Positions 37,482 to 46,727 of a stretch of 64,000 bases of DNA are shown piece after piece. The position numbers and the translations under genes are program-made. The DNA is from an uncultured Parvularculaceae bacterium (GTDB lineage: Bacteria; Pseudomonadota; Alphaproteobacteria; Caulobacterales; Parvularculaceae): positions 37,154 to 101,153 of the forward strand of contig CAMYLZ010000028.1 in NCBI GenBank assembly GCA_947259375.1, given 5' to 3'. Under the pieces are notes generated by a model. It saw only the letters and a program-made list of their open reading frames with translations. It was not told the DNA's origin and made no database searches. Position 1 is the first letter of the stretch. The number at the start of each line of letters is the position of its first letter.

Positions 37482-38137
37482 CAGCGCGCCGCCTCCATGA
37501 CACCGGGGCGGCCTGGCTTGGCATCCGGCGCGCGCAAATATAGCGGGGCTGGCGGGCCGTCCGGGACCGGCGCCGAAGCGGCAAGGCGCGCGACGGCTTT
37601 TGCATCGATTTCCGCGCCGCCGACCGCCTCACGGCCAAGCAGCGCCGCGCCCGAACCAGTAAACGCCATCTCGCGGCCAGCGGCCTTATCAATCAATTTC
37701 TTCAACGCCTCTTCCGGCGCCGAAACGAATGGCGCGAGGAGCACCCGGCCCGCCTGATCATAAAGCGCCGCATAGACCTGGCCGCGGCGCGCATCGATGA
37801 CGGATGCAACTATGGGTTGTAAACTGTCGAGATTGGCGGCGAGCGCCGCCAGCGATGTGACGCCGACGATATCAAGCCCGGTTCCGACGCCGAGCCCGCG
37901 CGCGAAAGACAGCGCCACCCGCACGCCGGTAAACCCGCCTGGCCCGACAACCACGCCGACCCGGTCGAGATCGCGTATGCGACACCCGGCTTTTTGAAGC
38001 GCCGCGGCCGCCATCGGCGCGAGATGCTCCGCATGGCCCCGCTCCATGCCGATGCTTTCATCGGCCAGCACCGCGCCGTCGCGCAAAATCGCGACCGAGC
38101 AGCGCTGAAGCGCGGTATCGAGACCCATCACCAGCAT
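37481..38137 (-). CDS. tsaB: tRNA threonylcarbamoyladenosine biosynthesis protein TsaB
   Basis: The 218-residue protein has the TsaB ASKHA-type N-terminus (LVMGLDTALQRCSVAIL), HAEHLAPM and VVVGPGGFTGVRVALSFARG. It is the non-catalytic partner of TsaD in t6A37 formation. It overlaps rimI and follows a methyltransferase gene inserted between it and nfuA. Confidence 0.95.
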   Translation of the reverse strand: MLVMGLDTALQRCSVAILRDGAVLADESIGMERGHAEHLAPMAAAALQKAGCRIRDLDRVGVVVGPGGFTGVRVALSFARGLGVGTGLDIVGVTSLAALAANLDSLQPIVASVIDARRGQVYAALYDQAGRVLLAPFVSAPEEALKKLIDKAAGREMAFTGSGAALLGREAVGGAEIDAKAVARLAASAPVPDGPPAPLYLRAPDAKPGRPGVMEAAR

Positions 38138-38180
38138 GTCGGTTAAATAGCCTCAGCCCACATGGAAACAATCCTCTCGA

Positions 38181-38960
38181 TTATTCCGGCTTGCGAACGA
38201 CGAAAAGGGATTGCCCAAAAAATGGCGTCGGCCCCTCCAGAACCTGAAAGCCATCAAACAATCGCGCACGCAAATAGGCTTCCGGGTGATATGCAACATT
38301 GGCCCGCGAGCCTTCCTTGACATGCCCGCGCACGACAAGGTCTCCGGCGTCAAACCGGCGTTGCTCCTCCGCGAGCAGCTGCCCCTCGCCCGGCGTCATG
38401 TGAAACGCACCCAGAAACACGCCGCCGGGAACCAGCACCCGATTGATCTCCTTTATCCATTCATCATGGCTGCGGGCGGATAGATGCGTGAATACCGAAA
38501 GCGCATATACCGCGTCGAACGAGGCGTCAGCGGCGGGCAAAGGCGGGTGCAGACCATTAACCGCGAAGTTAACCCCTTCAATATGGTCCCTGCCCCAATC
38601 AACCGAACGGGCATTGTAATCAAATCCATACCGGTCGCATTGGGGCGGCAGGTGACGAATGACGCGGGCAAGGCCACAACCCCAATCGGCGACACGCGGG
38701 CGCGGCGCATGTGAATGGCGCTCGATTAACGACCAGACCGCCTTTGCCGTCTCGATACCGGATTGCCAATATTGCGCATAAGAAACATGCCGGTACATGT
38801 CATGCATCCACCAGGAAGGCGGCGGCGAAAACCCGGGATGCGCCTTGAGAAACTGGCGGTTTTCTGCAGCGCTTGCGTGTTTTTCACGGACAAACCGTGC
38901 TGAATCCAGCGCAGGCAACAAGCGCAAACGGCGCGCAACGGCAAGGGTTTTTTGCTTCAC
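38181..38960 (-). CDS. Class I SAM-dependent methyltransferase
   Basis: The 259-residue protein shows a Rossmann methyltransferase core: VADWGCGLARVIRHLP (motif I), a DYNARSVDWGRDHI segment, then LPAADASFDAVYALSVFTHL (motif II/III) and INRVLVPGGVFLGAFHM. The N-terminal 60 residues include FVREKHASAAENRQFL. The substrate is not evident. Adjacent genes on the same strand are a nitroreductase-family gene upstream (9 bases) and tsaB downstream. Confidence 0.85.
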   Translation of the reverse strand: MKQKTLAVARRLRLLPALDSARFVREKHASAAENRQFLKAHPGFSPPPSWWMHDMYRHVSYAQYWQSGIETAKAVWSLIERHSHAPRPRVADWGCGLARVIRHLPPQCDRYGFDYNARSVDWGRDHIEGVNFAVNGLHPPLPAADASFDAVYALSVFTHLSARSHDEWIKEINRVLVPGGVFLGAFHMTPGEGQLLAEEQRRFDAGDLVVRGHVKEGSRANVAYHPEAYLRARLFDGFQVLEGPTPFFGQSLFVVRKPE

Positions 38961-38969
38961 GGCCGCCTG

Positions 38970-39563
38970 CTAGGCAATCTCGCAAGCGTCGTTGAACGCA
39001 AGGCGCGGCGCGCGCGGATGCAAGCCCTCATCCGTGCCATAACCGATATTGCACAGAAAATTCGACTTCACGGTCGTGCCCTTGAAGAATTCGTCATCGA
39101 CGCCTTCATTGTCAAAGCCCGACATCGGCCCGCAATCGAGGCCCAGCGCCCGCGCGGCGATCATGAAATAAGCGCCTTGCAGCGAACCATTGCGGAACGC
39201 CGTCGCCGCGATCAGCGCGTCATTGCCGGCGAACCAGCTTTTCGCATCCGTATGCGGAAAGAGTTCGGGCAGCTTTTCATAGAACGCCATATCGTACCCG
39301 ATGATGACGCAGGCCGGCGCTTTCATGGTCTTGTCCGCATTGCCCGGCGACAAATGCGGCTTCAATCGCGCCTTGCCTTCATCCGAGGCGACAAAGACGA
39401 ACCGCGCTGGCGAGCAATTGGCCGAGGTCGGCCCCCATTTCGCAAGGTCATAGACCGCCTGCATCAGCGTTGTCGTGATCTTGCGCTCCTCCCAGCCATT
39501 GCGGGTGCGGGCCTCGCGAAAGACAAGGTCGAGGGCTTCGTCATTGATCATCTTGTCGGACAT
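38970..39563 (-). CDS. Nitroreductase family protein (RutE/malonic semialdehyde reductase type)
   Basis: The 197-residue flavoprotein-like sequence matches the RutE/HadB subgroup: FREARTRNGWEERKI, WGPTSANCSPARFVFV and FMIAARALGLDCGPMSGFDN, with the closing NIGYGTDEGLHPRAPRL. RutE reduces malonic semialdehyde in pyrimidine catabolism, but no other rut gene is present, so a general aldehyde or nitro reductase role is as likely. It lies next to a dodecin gene, a flavin-binding protein, which may be functional proximity. Confidence 0.85.
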   Translation of the reverse strand: MSDKMINDEALDLVFREARTRNGWEERKITTTLMQAVYDLAKWGPTSANCSPARFVFVASDEGKARLKPHLSPGNADKTMKAPACVIIGYDMAFYEKLPELFPHTDAKSWFAGNDALIAATAFRNGSLQGAYFMIAARALGLDCGPMSGFDNEGVDDEFFKGTTVKSNFLCNIGYGTDEGLHPRAPRLAFNDACEIA

Positions 39564-39617
39564 GGGGGCTCGCTCCGATCCGTTACGGCGTTACGCTGGG
39601 TCAACCTGGGGTTATTG

Positions 39618-39827
39618 CTATTTTTCGTATCGAAAGCCAAGCTCCAAGGTGACCTGAAAACTGGCGACCTTGTTATTTTCAATGCAGCCGCGGGTTTCCT
39701 TCACCTCGAACCAGTCGAGATTGTTGATCGTCGCCGAGGCCGTTTCAACAGCGTTGCGAATAGCGTCTTCAACGGATTTTTCCGAAGTGCCGACGATCTT
39801 CGTCATGGCGTAGACTTTATCGGACAT
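39618..39827 (-). CDS. Dodecin family flavin-binding protein
   Basis: A 69-residue dodecin: SDKVYAMTKIVGTSEKSVED, then NNLDWFEVKETRG with the flavin-stacking Trp39, and FQVTLELGFRYE with Gln58. Dodecins assemble as hollow dodecamers that bind flavins or CoA and act as storage or buffering proteins. The start at 39827 has a GGAGAAAG ribosome site. Confidence 0.9.
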   Translation of the reverse strand: MSDKVYAMTKIVGTSEKSVEDAIRNAVETASATINNLDWFEVKETRGCIENNKVASFQVTLELGFRYEK

Positions 39828-39885
39828 GCGCTTTCTCCATCCATTCAACATTGCAGAATTTGCAGCGATGGAGAGGCGGTACTGA

Positions 39886-40158
39886 CTATTTCTTCATCGC
39901 CGCGGTTACGGTTTCCATAGTGAAGGCCGGCATCGAAATCAGCTCGCCAAAGCCTTTGGTCTTGTACCATAAAGACAGGGCGAGCATGGCGTCGGGCGCG
40001 GCCTCGACCACTTCCATGAAATCATAAGCGCCTTGCGTGTAAAAGACCGTCTCCAACCTGATGTTCAACGCATCGAGCTTTTCATGCACCGCCTCGACGC
40101 GGCCCTTGGGGTCGTCGCCCCAATGGGGGCCGATCTTGCCGATGATCACATATTTCAT
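39886..40158 (-). CDS. GYD domain-containing protein
   Basis: A 90-residue protein with the GYD domain pattern: KLDALNIRLETVFYTQGAYDFMEVVEAAPDAM and a closing KGFGELISMPAFTMETV. The function of the family is unknown. Such small ferredoxin-like-fold proteins form oligomers. It lies between nfuA and the dodecin gene on the same strand. Confidence 0.85.
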   Translation of the reverse strand: MKYVIIGKIGPHWGDDPKGRVEAVHEKLDALNIRLETVFYTQGAYDFMEVVEAAPDAMLALSLWYKTKGFGELISMPAFTMETVTAAMKK

Positions 40159-40194
40159 GACGGGGCCGTCCTTGTTTTAAGGCGCGCCGCGCGC

Positions 40195-40782
40195 CTACAT
40201 CACCGCTTCGACGCTCGCGACTTCCGGCACGTAATGTTTGAGCATGTTCTCGATGCCGGCCTTCAGGGTCATGGTCGATGACGGGCAACCGGCGCAGGCC
40301 CCTTGCATGGCGAGAAAAACGACGCCGGTGCGCGGCTCGAAATGTTTAAACACGATATCGCCGCCATCCGCCGCCACCGCGGGGCGCACCCGCGTTTCGA
40401 TCAGCTCGATGATCTGCTCGACCACTTCGCGATCCTCGCCTTCATACTCCTCAAGCGGCGTCGCCGGTTTGGAAGACGCCATCTCCGCGCCTTCATTCAC
40501 CACCGGCAGGCCGGCGGTGAGAAAGTCGGCGATGGCGCCGAGGATCGCTGGCTTGATATGCATCCATTCCACCGCTTCGGCCTTAGTGACGGTGACAAAG
40601 TCGGCGCCGAGATAGACGCCCATCACGCCGTCAATCTCGAACAGGGTCTGCGCCAGCGGCGAGGCGGCGGCGGTTTCCATATTCGGAAAATCGACGCCGA
40701 GTGCGCCGGCGCCCAGCACGGCCTGGCCAGGAACGAATTTCATCGATTGCGGGTTCGGGGTGTCTTCGGTCTGAATGAACAT
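40195..40782 (-). CDS. nfuA: NfuA-type iron-sulfur scaffold protein
   Basis: The 195-residue protein has the Nfu N-terminal domain (MFIQTEDTPNPQSMKFVPGQ) and the C-terminal NifU domain with VRPAVAADGGDIVFKHF and the cluster ligands GACAGCPSSTMTL. It carries and delivers Fe-S clusters; miaB and ttcA in this window are client-type enzymes. In many alphaproteobacteria it lies next to tsaB-rimI-fur; here four genes separate them. Confidence 0.94.
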   Translation of the reverse strand: MFIQTEDTPNPQSMKFVPGQAVLGAGALGVDFPNMETAAASPLAQTLFEIDGVMGVYLGADFVTVTKAEAVEWMHIKPAILGAIADFLTAGLPVVNEGAEMASSKPATPLEEYEGEDREVVEQIIELIETRVRPAVAADGGDIVFKHFEPRTGVVFLAMQGACAGCPSSTMTLKAGIENMLKHYVPEVASVEAVM

Positions 40783-40887
40783 TACGCGTCTTTCGGCTGT
40801 CGGGGCGGCTGCGCCGCATCACGGGCCATAGGTAGGCGCTGCGGACGCGAACGGCAATGGCCCCGGCGAAGCCAGTCGCAACGCCTT

Positions 40888-41238
40888 TTAACCGCCCGCC
40901 TCAAGCCAGGCCTTGAGAACGGCGGCGCTGTTGCGTTCTTCATCCTTGGCCGCATAGATGAAAGTGACGACGCCGGCCGCACAAAGCGCGCGCAGCCGCG
41001 CCGTCTCTTCCTCATTGGCGTCCAGCTCGGCGCGGTAGCGTTTCTGGAACGCCGGCCATTTCGCCGGTTCGTGCCCGTACCATTTTCTGAGATCCGGGCT
41101 CGGCGCAATGTCCTTGAACCAGTCGTCAAGCGCCGCTGTTTCCTTTTTAACGCCGCGCGGCCACAAACGCTCGACGAGAATGCGCGCGCCGTCTGACTTT
41201 TCCGCCGCCTCATAAGCACGTTTCAGCTTGATGCGCAT
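40888..41238 (-). CDS. DUF488 family protein
   Basis: The 116-residue protein has the DUF488 signature ILVERLWPRGVKKETAALDDWFKDIAPSPDLRKWYGH (arms R-x-Y/W-P-R-G and L-R-x-W-Y-x-H), then FQKRYRAEL and a C-terminal VVTFIYAAKDEERNSAAVL. The family function is unknown. The ATG at 41238 has a GGAAGG site upstream. It is divergent from maeB, with 99 bases between. Confidence 0.85.
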   Translation of the reverse strand: MRIKLKRAYEAAEKSDGARILVERLWPRGVKKETAALDDWFKDIAPSPDLRKWYGHEPAKWPAFQKRYRAELDANEEETARLRALCAAGVVTFIYAAKDEERNSAAVLKAWLEAGG

Positions 41239-41337
41239 CCCGCGCCTTCCTTTCTCGCCAGCGCGCCGCCCGGCGTTTCCTTGCCTCGCGCCAGACAACA
41301 GCGTAAGCGCTAAACCAGGCCCGACAAAGAGACGATC

Positions 41338-43632
41338 ATGGACGACAACGCAAAAAAATTCACCGATCAGGAAGCGCTCGATTTTCACAGCCGCGGCAAG
41401 CCGGGCAAGCTTGAGATCACGCCGACCAAGCCGATGGCGACCCAGCGCGATCTGTCGCTCGCCTATTCGCCCGGCGTCGCCGTCCCGGTGAAAGCCATCG
41501 CCGAGAACCCCGACCTTGCTTATGACTACACTTCCAAGGGCAATATGGTCGCGGTGATCTCCAACGGCACGGCGATCCTCGGGCTTGGCGATCTCGGCGC
41601 GCTGGCTTCCAAACCGGTGATGGAAGGCAAATCGGTTCTCTTCAAGCGCTTTGCGGATATCGACAGCGTCGACCTTGAAGTCGACACCCGCGACCCGGAA
41701 GCCTTCATCAATGCCGTGAAACATCTCGGCCCCGCCTTCGGCGGCATCAACCTTGAAGACATCGCCGCACCGGACAGCTTCATCATTGAGCAGCGCCTGA
41801 AAGAAGAGATGGACATTCCCGTCTTTCACGACGACCAGCACGGCACCGCGATTATCGCCGCTGCGGGTCTTTTGAATGCGCTCGACATTACCGGCAAGTC
41901 GATCAAGGACGTCAAGGTCGCGGTGTCGGGCGCCGGATCATCGGCGCTGTCGGTGATCGGCCTGATCAAGGCCATGGGCCTGCCGCACGAAAACGCGCTG
42001 GTGTGCGATTCCAAAGGCGTCCTCCATCACGGCCGTCAGCTCGATCAATGGCGCTCGGCCCACGCGGTTGAGACTGACAAGCGCAGCCTCGCCGACGCGA
42101 TGGACGGCGCGGACGTGGTCATCGGGCTTTCTGTCGCCGGCGCGATCTCGAAAGACATGATCAAATCGATGGCGAAAAACCCAATCGTCTTTGTCATGGC
42201 CAACCCGACGCCGGAAATCCTGCCTGAAGAAATCCGCGAGGTGCGCGACGACGCCATCATCGCCACCGGACGGTCGGACTACGCCAATCAGGTGAACAAT
42301 GTTCTCGGCTTCCCTTACATTTTCCGCGGCGCGCTCGACGCCCGCGCGCGCACCATCAATGAGGAAATGAAGATTGCCTGCGCTGAGGCGTTGGCCAAAC
42401 TCGCCCGCGAGGACGTGCCTGACGAGGTCGCCGCCGCCTATGGCAAACGCCTGCGTTACGGGCCGGGCTACATCATTCCGACGCCGTTCGATCCGCGCCT
42501 GATTTCCGAAATCCCGCCCGCTGTGGCCAAGGCCGCGGTCGATACCGGGGTCGCCCGCAAGCCGATCGCGGATTTTGAAGCCTATAAGCACTCGCTCGCC
42601 GCGCGGCTTGATCCGTCTGCGTCATTCCTGCAACGCATCTATTCATCGCTGCGCGGCTGCGAAGAACCCAAGCGCATCGTCTTCGCCGAGGGCGAGGAAG
42701 AAGCCGTGGTGCGCGCGGCCTATGCCTTCCAGCAAGAGGGGCTGGGTACGCCGGTGCTGATCGGGCGCGACGATTACATCAAGAACGCGCTGGCCGACGC
42801 CGGCCTGCCGGTCAATCACAAATTCGAAACCTATCACTCGCGCACGTCTCCGCATAACACGCTTTATACGGATTATCTTTACAAGCGCCTGCAACGCAAA
42901 GGTTACCTTTATCGCGACGCGCAGCGCCTGGTGAACACCGACCGCAATGTCTACGCCGCCTGCATGCTCGCCCATGGCCATGCGGACGGCATGGTCACCG
43001 GCGTCACCCGTCACTATGACGTGGCGCTTTCGAATGTGCAGCTCGCGCTCGATCCGCGCCCCGGCGAGCGCATGGTCGGCGTGTCGATCATCCTGACCAA
43101 GACGCGCACGCTGTTTGTCGCCGACACCAATGTCACCGAACTGCCCAATTCCGAAGAGCTTGCGGAAATCGCGGTGCAGGTGGCGCATGCGGCGCGGCAT
43201 CTCGGCTTTCCGCCGAAGGTGGCGTTCGTGTCCTATTCAAATTTCGGCAATCCGAATACGGCGCATTCGCGCCGCGTCGCCGGCGCCGTCGAAATCCTCG
43301 ACAAGCGCGCCGATATCGACTTCGAATATGAAGGCGAGATGACGCCGCGCATGGCGCTGAATGAAAAACTGCGCAGCATTTATCCATTTTCGCGACTAAA
43401 AGGCGAAGCCAATGTACTGATCACGCCCGGCGTGCACTCGGCCGCCGTATCGACCAAGCTGCTCGGCGAGATCGGCGGCGCGCTGGTGCTCGGCCCCGTA
43501 CTGATCGGTCTTGAGCGCCCGGTGCAGATCGCTCAGGTCGGCGCCGGCGTTTCAGACATCGTCACGCTGGCGGCCATGTCGGCTTATGAGCTTGACGCCG
43601 AACACCGCAGCTGGGCGCGCAAGACCGCCTAG
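41338..43632 (+). CDS. maeB: NADP-dependent malic enzyme with phosphotransacetylase-like domain
   Basis: The 764-residue hybrid enzyme has an N-terminal malic enzyme part (SLAYSPGVAVPVKAI; EDIAAPDSFIIEQRL; VFHDDQHGTAIIAAAGLLNAL; VSGAGSSALSVIGLI) and, from about residue 430, a phosphotransacetylase-like domain (KRIVFAEGEEEAVVRAAY; DGMVTGVTRHYDVAL; LITPGVHSAAVSTKLL). The domain acts as an acetyl-CoA-sensing regulator in MaeB enzymes. It decarboxylates malate to pyruvate with NADPH formation. Confidence 0.97.
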   Translation: MDDNAKKFTDQEALDFHSRGKPGKLEITPTKPMATQRDLSLAYSPGVAVPVKAIAENPDLAYDYTSKGNMVAVISNGTAILGLGDLGALASKPVMEGKSVLFKRFADIDSVDLEVDTRDPEAFINAVKHLGPAFGGINLEDIAAPDSFIIEQRLKEEMDIPVFHDDQHGTAIIAAAGLLNALDITGKSIKDVKVAVSGAGSSALSVIGLIKAMGLPHENALVCDSKGVLHHGRQLDQWRSAHAVETDKRSLADAMDGADVVIGLSVAGAISKDMIKSMAKNPIVFVMANPTPEILPEEIREVRDDAIIATGRSDYANQVNNVLGFPYIFRGALDARARTINEEMKIACAEALAKLAREDVPDEVAAAYGKRLRYGPGYIIPTPFDPRLISEIPPAVAKAAVDTGVARKPIADFEAYKHSLAARLDPSASFLQRIYSSLRGCEEPKRIVFAEGEEEAVVRAAYAFQQEGLGTPVLIGRDDYIKNALADAGLPVNHKFETYHSRTSPHNTLYTDYLYKRLQRKGYLYRDAQRLVNTDRNVYAACMLAHGHADGMVTGVTRHYDVALSNVQLALDPRPGERMVGVSIILTKTRTLFVADTNVTELPNSEELAEIAVQVAHAARHLGFPPKVAFVSYSNFGNPNTAHSRRVAGAVEILDKRADIDFEYEGEMTPRMALNEKLRSIYPFSRLKGEANVLITPGVHSAAVSTKLLGEIGGALVLGPVLIGLERPVQIAQVGAGVSDIVTLAAMSAYELDAEHRSWARKTA

Positions 43633-43662
43633 GCGCTCGCCCTGGCGCCGGCTTCAGTATTT

Positions 43663-43718
43663 CGAATAGACAAACTGATTGCGGAACAGAAAAACTATTG
43701 ATAGCGTCTCTTTTTTGC
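43663..43718. repeat. Copy A of a short repeated sequence upstream of the DUF2167 gene
   Basis: Contains CGAATAGACAAACTGA (43663-43678) and, 25 bases on, AGCGTCTCTTTTTTGC. Both blocks recur in the same order at 44789-44863. Read on the minus strand the first block lies in a frame ending VYSKY-stop. It may be a degenerate dispersed repeat or a shared promoter element. Confidence 0.45.
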
Positions 43719-43731
43719 AAAGGGGCGCGTA

Positions 43732-44595
43732 ATGAACTTTACGTCTTCGATTATTGGAAAATTGACTTTTACTTTGCTGTTGCTGGCGGCGTCAGGCGCC
43801 GCGGCGCAGGATGAGCCCTATGAATATGCGCCGGTCGATTTTACCGACCCGCTGACGCTTTCGCGCGGCGAGATCGCACCGATTATTGAGGGCGGTTATT
43901 ATCTGAGCCGCGAGGATAGTTGTCATCTGGCGACGACCGGCTGGGGCTGGAACCGCCGGCAATGTCTGGCGATTGACGCAATGTTGGTCGCGCCCGCTGG
44001 CGCGCTGGACTCGGTGATTATCGAAAAACCGAATACAGACGGTTACGTCAAATTTGACGACTGGAACGCCGACGACCGCGATGCGCAGGTTCAGGCGATC
44101 TGGGACGCGCTTGATAAAAGCATCGCGCAGCAGGGAGAAAATCTCGGGGTCGATATCAAGCTTGAGCAATGGCTGGTGGAGCCGACGCTCGATCAGGAAA
44201 ACAACTATCTTTATTACGCCACCAGGATGAACTGGGACGGCGCGCCGCAAATCAATATCAAGGCGACCGTATTCGACCGGCGCGGCTATGTCGCCTTTGT
44301 GCTGACGCCGCTTGACGGGAACTTCGCCCCGGATCGCGTCAAATCCGCCATTGAGGAGGTTTTGAGCGCCTACACCCCGAACGCGGCAGAGACCTATGCC
44401 GACTTTGCCGAAGGCGACAAGGTTGCGTCCGTAGGCGTGCTTGGCGTTCTCGCCGGCATTGTCGGGGTCAAATACGGCAAGGCGCTCGCCGTCGGCCTTG
44501 GCGCGCTGCTGATTGGCTTGGCCAAAAAGCTCTGGTTCCTGTTGCTGGTGCCGCTGGTCGCGTTGAAAAACGTCATTTTCAAGAAAAAGGACTGA
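43732..44595 (+). CDS. DUF2167 family membrane protein
   Basis: The 287-residue protein has a signal peptide (cut near SGAAAQ, residue 25) and an extracytoplasmic domain with DUF2167 marks: DGYVKFDDWNADDRDAQVQA, WLVEPTLDQENNYLYYATR and a final FAEGDKVASVGVLGVLAGIVG. C-terminal hydrophobic segments (about 226-280) anchor it, with a lysine-rich end. Function unknown. The upstream region holds copy A of the short repeat. Confidence 0.85.
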   Translation: MNFTSSIIGKLTFTLLLLAASGAAAQDEPYEYAPVDFTDPLTLSRGEIAPIIEGGYYLSREDSCHLATTGWGWNRRQCLAIDAMLVAPAGALDSVIIEKPNTDGYVKFDDWNADDRDAQVQAIWDALDKSIAQQGENLGVDIKLEQWLVEPTLDQENNYLYYATRMNWDGAPQINIKATVFDRRGYVAFVLTPLDGNFAPDRVKSAIEEVLSAYTPNAAETYADFAEGDKVASVGVLGVLAGIVGVKYGKALAVGLGALLIGLAKKLWFLLLVPLVALKNVIFKKKD

Positions 44596-44950
44596 CGCCG
44601 GGCGGGAGCCGACCCCTGCACCGGACCGGAGCGCCAGGCCAGGGCGCGCCTTGCCGCAACTGCTAACGGCAATGCTGCGCGGTCTTTATTGGGTGGGAAA
44701 TTGGGCGGCGACGGCCGCGCCCGCATCGCGCGGAAAATTCATGCTGTCAGAAAAACCATTCGACCCGCATGAGCGGAATATTCGCCTCCGAATAGACGAG
44801 CTGAGGACTCCGCGCGACAGACGGGCTTTCAATATATATTCTGTGAGCGTATCTTTTTTTTGCTGCATCGCCGTTCTCACCGGCTAAGAAAAACGGGCGA
44901 CGACATTCAGGCAGGGGCGCAAACGCCAACGAACTCAAAGGAGTTACGCC
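44596..44950. other. 355-base gap between the DUF2167 and UrcA genes
   Basis: No convincing gene. A short plus-strand frame (44651-44887) has no ribosome site and unlikely composition. The stretch holds copy B of the short repeat and AT-rich sequence (TTTCAATATATATTCTG around 44827-44843) that could be the UrcA promoter. An AAAGGAG ribosome site (44937-44943) precedes the UrcA start. Confidence 0.5.
44789..44863. repeat. Copy B of the short repeated sequence
   Basis: CGAATAGACGAGCTGA (44789-44804) matches copy A at 14 of 16 positions. AGCGTATCTTTTTTTTGC follows after a longer spacer. Read on the minus strand it lies in a frame containing SPQLVYSEANIPLM, comparable with the VYSKY ending of copy A. 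Confidence 0.45.
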
Positions 44951-45280
44951 ATGCCAATGAAACTGACAGCAATTCTGACCGCTTCCGTCATTGTCCTCGC
45001 CGCCCCGGCCGCCGCCTATCCGCTTAGCGACCGGGCGCAGTTTCACTACAATACGGGCGAGCTTGCGACCGCGAAAAGCACTGCAAAACTCTACAAACGC
45101 CTTGAGAGCCGGGCCCATGCCGCCTGCTTCGACGCCTCAAGGCATTCGCTGAGTGTGGTGGCGCTGAAAAAGCGGTGCGAAGCGCAGTTGAAAGCCGAAT
45201 GGGTCGCCAAAATTGGCGACAACAGGCTGAGCAACATTCACGCCGCCGCGACCGGCGCCAGCCGTTACGCTGAGAAATAG
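44951..45280 (+). CDS. UrcA family exported protein
   Basis: The 109-residue protein has a signal peptide (MPMKLTAILTASVIVLAAPA) and a UrcA-like domain: FHYNTGELATAKSTAKLYKRL, then AHAAC and KKRC cysteines that probably form a disulfide, and an R/K-rich end. UrcA proteins are small secreted proteins common in Caulobacterales, Sphingomonadales and relatives; function unknown. A strong bidirectional terminator follows. Confidence 0.8.
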   Translation: MPMKLTAILTASVIVLAAPAAAYPLSDRAQFHYNTGELATAKSTAKLYKRLESRAHAACFDASRHSLSVVALKKRCEAQLKAEWVAKIGDNRLSNIHAAATGASRYAEK

Positions 45281-45287
45281 CGGCGAA

Positions 45288-45327
45288 AAAACGACGCGAC
45301 GGCGCGCAAGCAATCGCGCCGTCGCAT

Positions 45328-45330
<3 letters not shown>
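45288..45330. terminator. Bidirectional intrinsic terminator between UrcA and SDR genes
   Basis: Perfect 11-base arms, GCGACGGCGCG (45296-45306) and CGCGCCGTCGC (45315-45325), lie between convergent genes. On the minus strand a T-run follows (TCGTTTTTTCG); on the plus strand ATTTAAT follows, which is weaker. Confidence 0.8.
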
Positions 45331-46161
<831 letters not shown>

Positions 46162-46360
46162 GGCGCATATGCTTAATGCAGATTGGCGGGCCCGGTCCAT
46201 CAGTCAAATCAGGCCGCTGAGGACGGCTTGTCATTGTGCGGCGGCAATACGGGTTTGCACGCGCCTTGCATGGAAGGCGATGAACGGGTCCGGCGTTTTC
46301 CTTAAGGCCGGCTTGAGGTTAATGTTTTCGCGCCCCGCCGCAGCATTGAGGACCAGACCG

Positions 46361-46717
46361 ATGGACAGCCTGGAGTTCATATTGATCGTCGCCGTCTTTG
46401 CGGTGGTGATCCACTGGTATCTCAAAAACGCCGCGACCGGCAGCGGCGGCCATGCCGGGCTTTTGGCGCTGGCCGATGATCCTGAAGAAGCCAAGGCCGG
46501 CGCCAAGCGCGCCTATCGCGTCAAACCGCGCGCCGCCGATCGCAAGCCCGCCATGCGCGATTTGCGCGCCGAGCAAGCGCGCGCGGCGACCTATCGCGTC
46601 AGAGGCGATGAAGAGACACGCGCGGCGCGGGTCCTGCAACGCTATCGCCGCCAGGATGAAGCGCGCTATCGGGTGAAGGACAAGGCGGCTGAGTTCAAGC
46701 CTCGCAACCGCCCTTAA
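46361..46717 (+). CDS. Small membrane-anchored protein with three YRV repeats
   Basis: The 118-residue protein has one N-terminal membrane helix (LEFILIVAVFAVVIHWYL) followed by a very basic, charged cytoplasmic-type tail. The tail carries three spaced copies of a short motif: AYRVKPR, TYRVRGD and RYRVKDK, separated by about 27-29 residues of R/A/E-rich helix. No family was recognised. The start has GAGGA nine bases upstream. It converges with the PiT-like gene. Confidence 0.6.
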   Translation: MDSLEFILIVAVFAVVIHWYLKNAATGSGGHAGLLALADDPEEAKAGAKRAYRVKPRAADRKPAMRDLRAEQARAATYRVRGDEETRAARVLQRYRRQDEARYRVKDKAAEFKPRNRP

Positions 46718-46727
46718 AGGTCCGGCG

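Noticed and set aside
38567..38582. TTAA-N8-TTAA resembling a CtrA box
   Set aside because: It lies inside the methyltransferase coding sequence and the spacing is eight rather than seven.
44651..44887. Possible 78-codon gene between the DUF2167 and UrcA genes
   Set aside because: No ribosome site or family resemblance; it overlaps the repeat copy B and the likely UrcA promoter.
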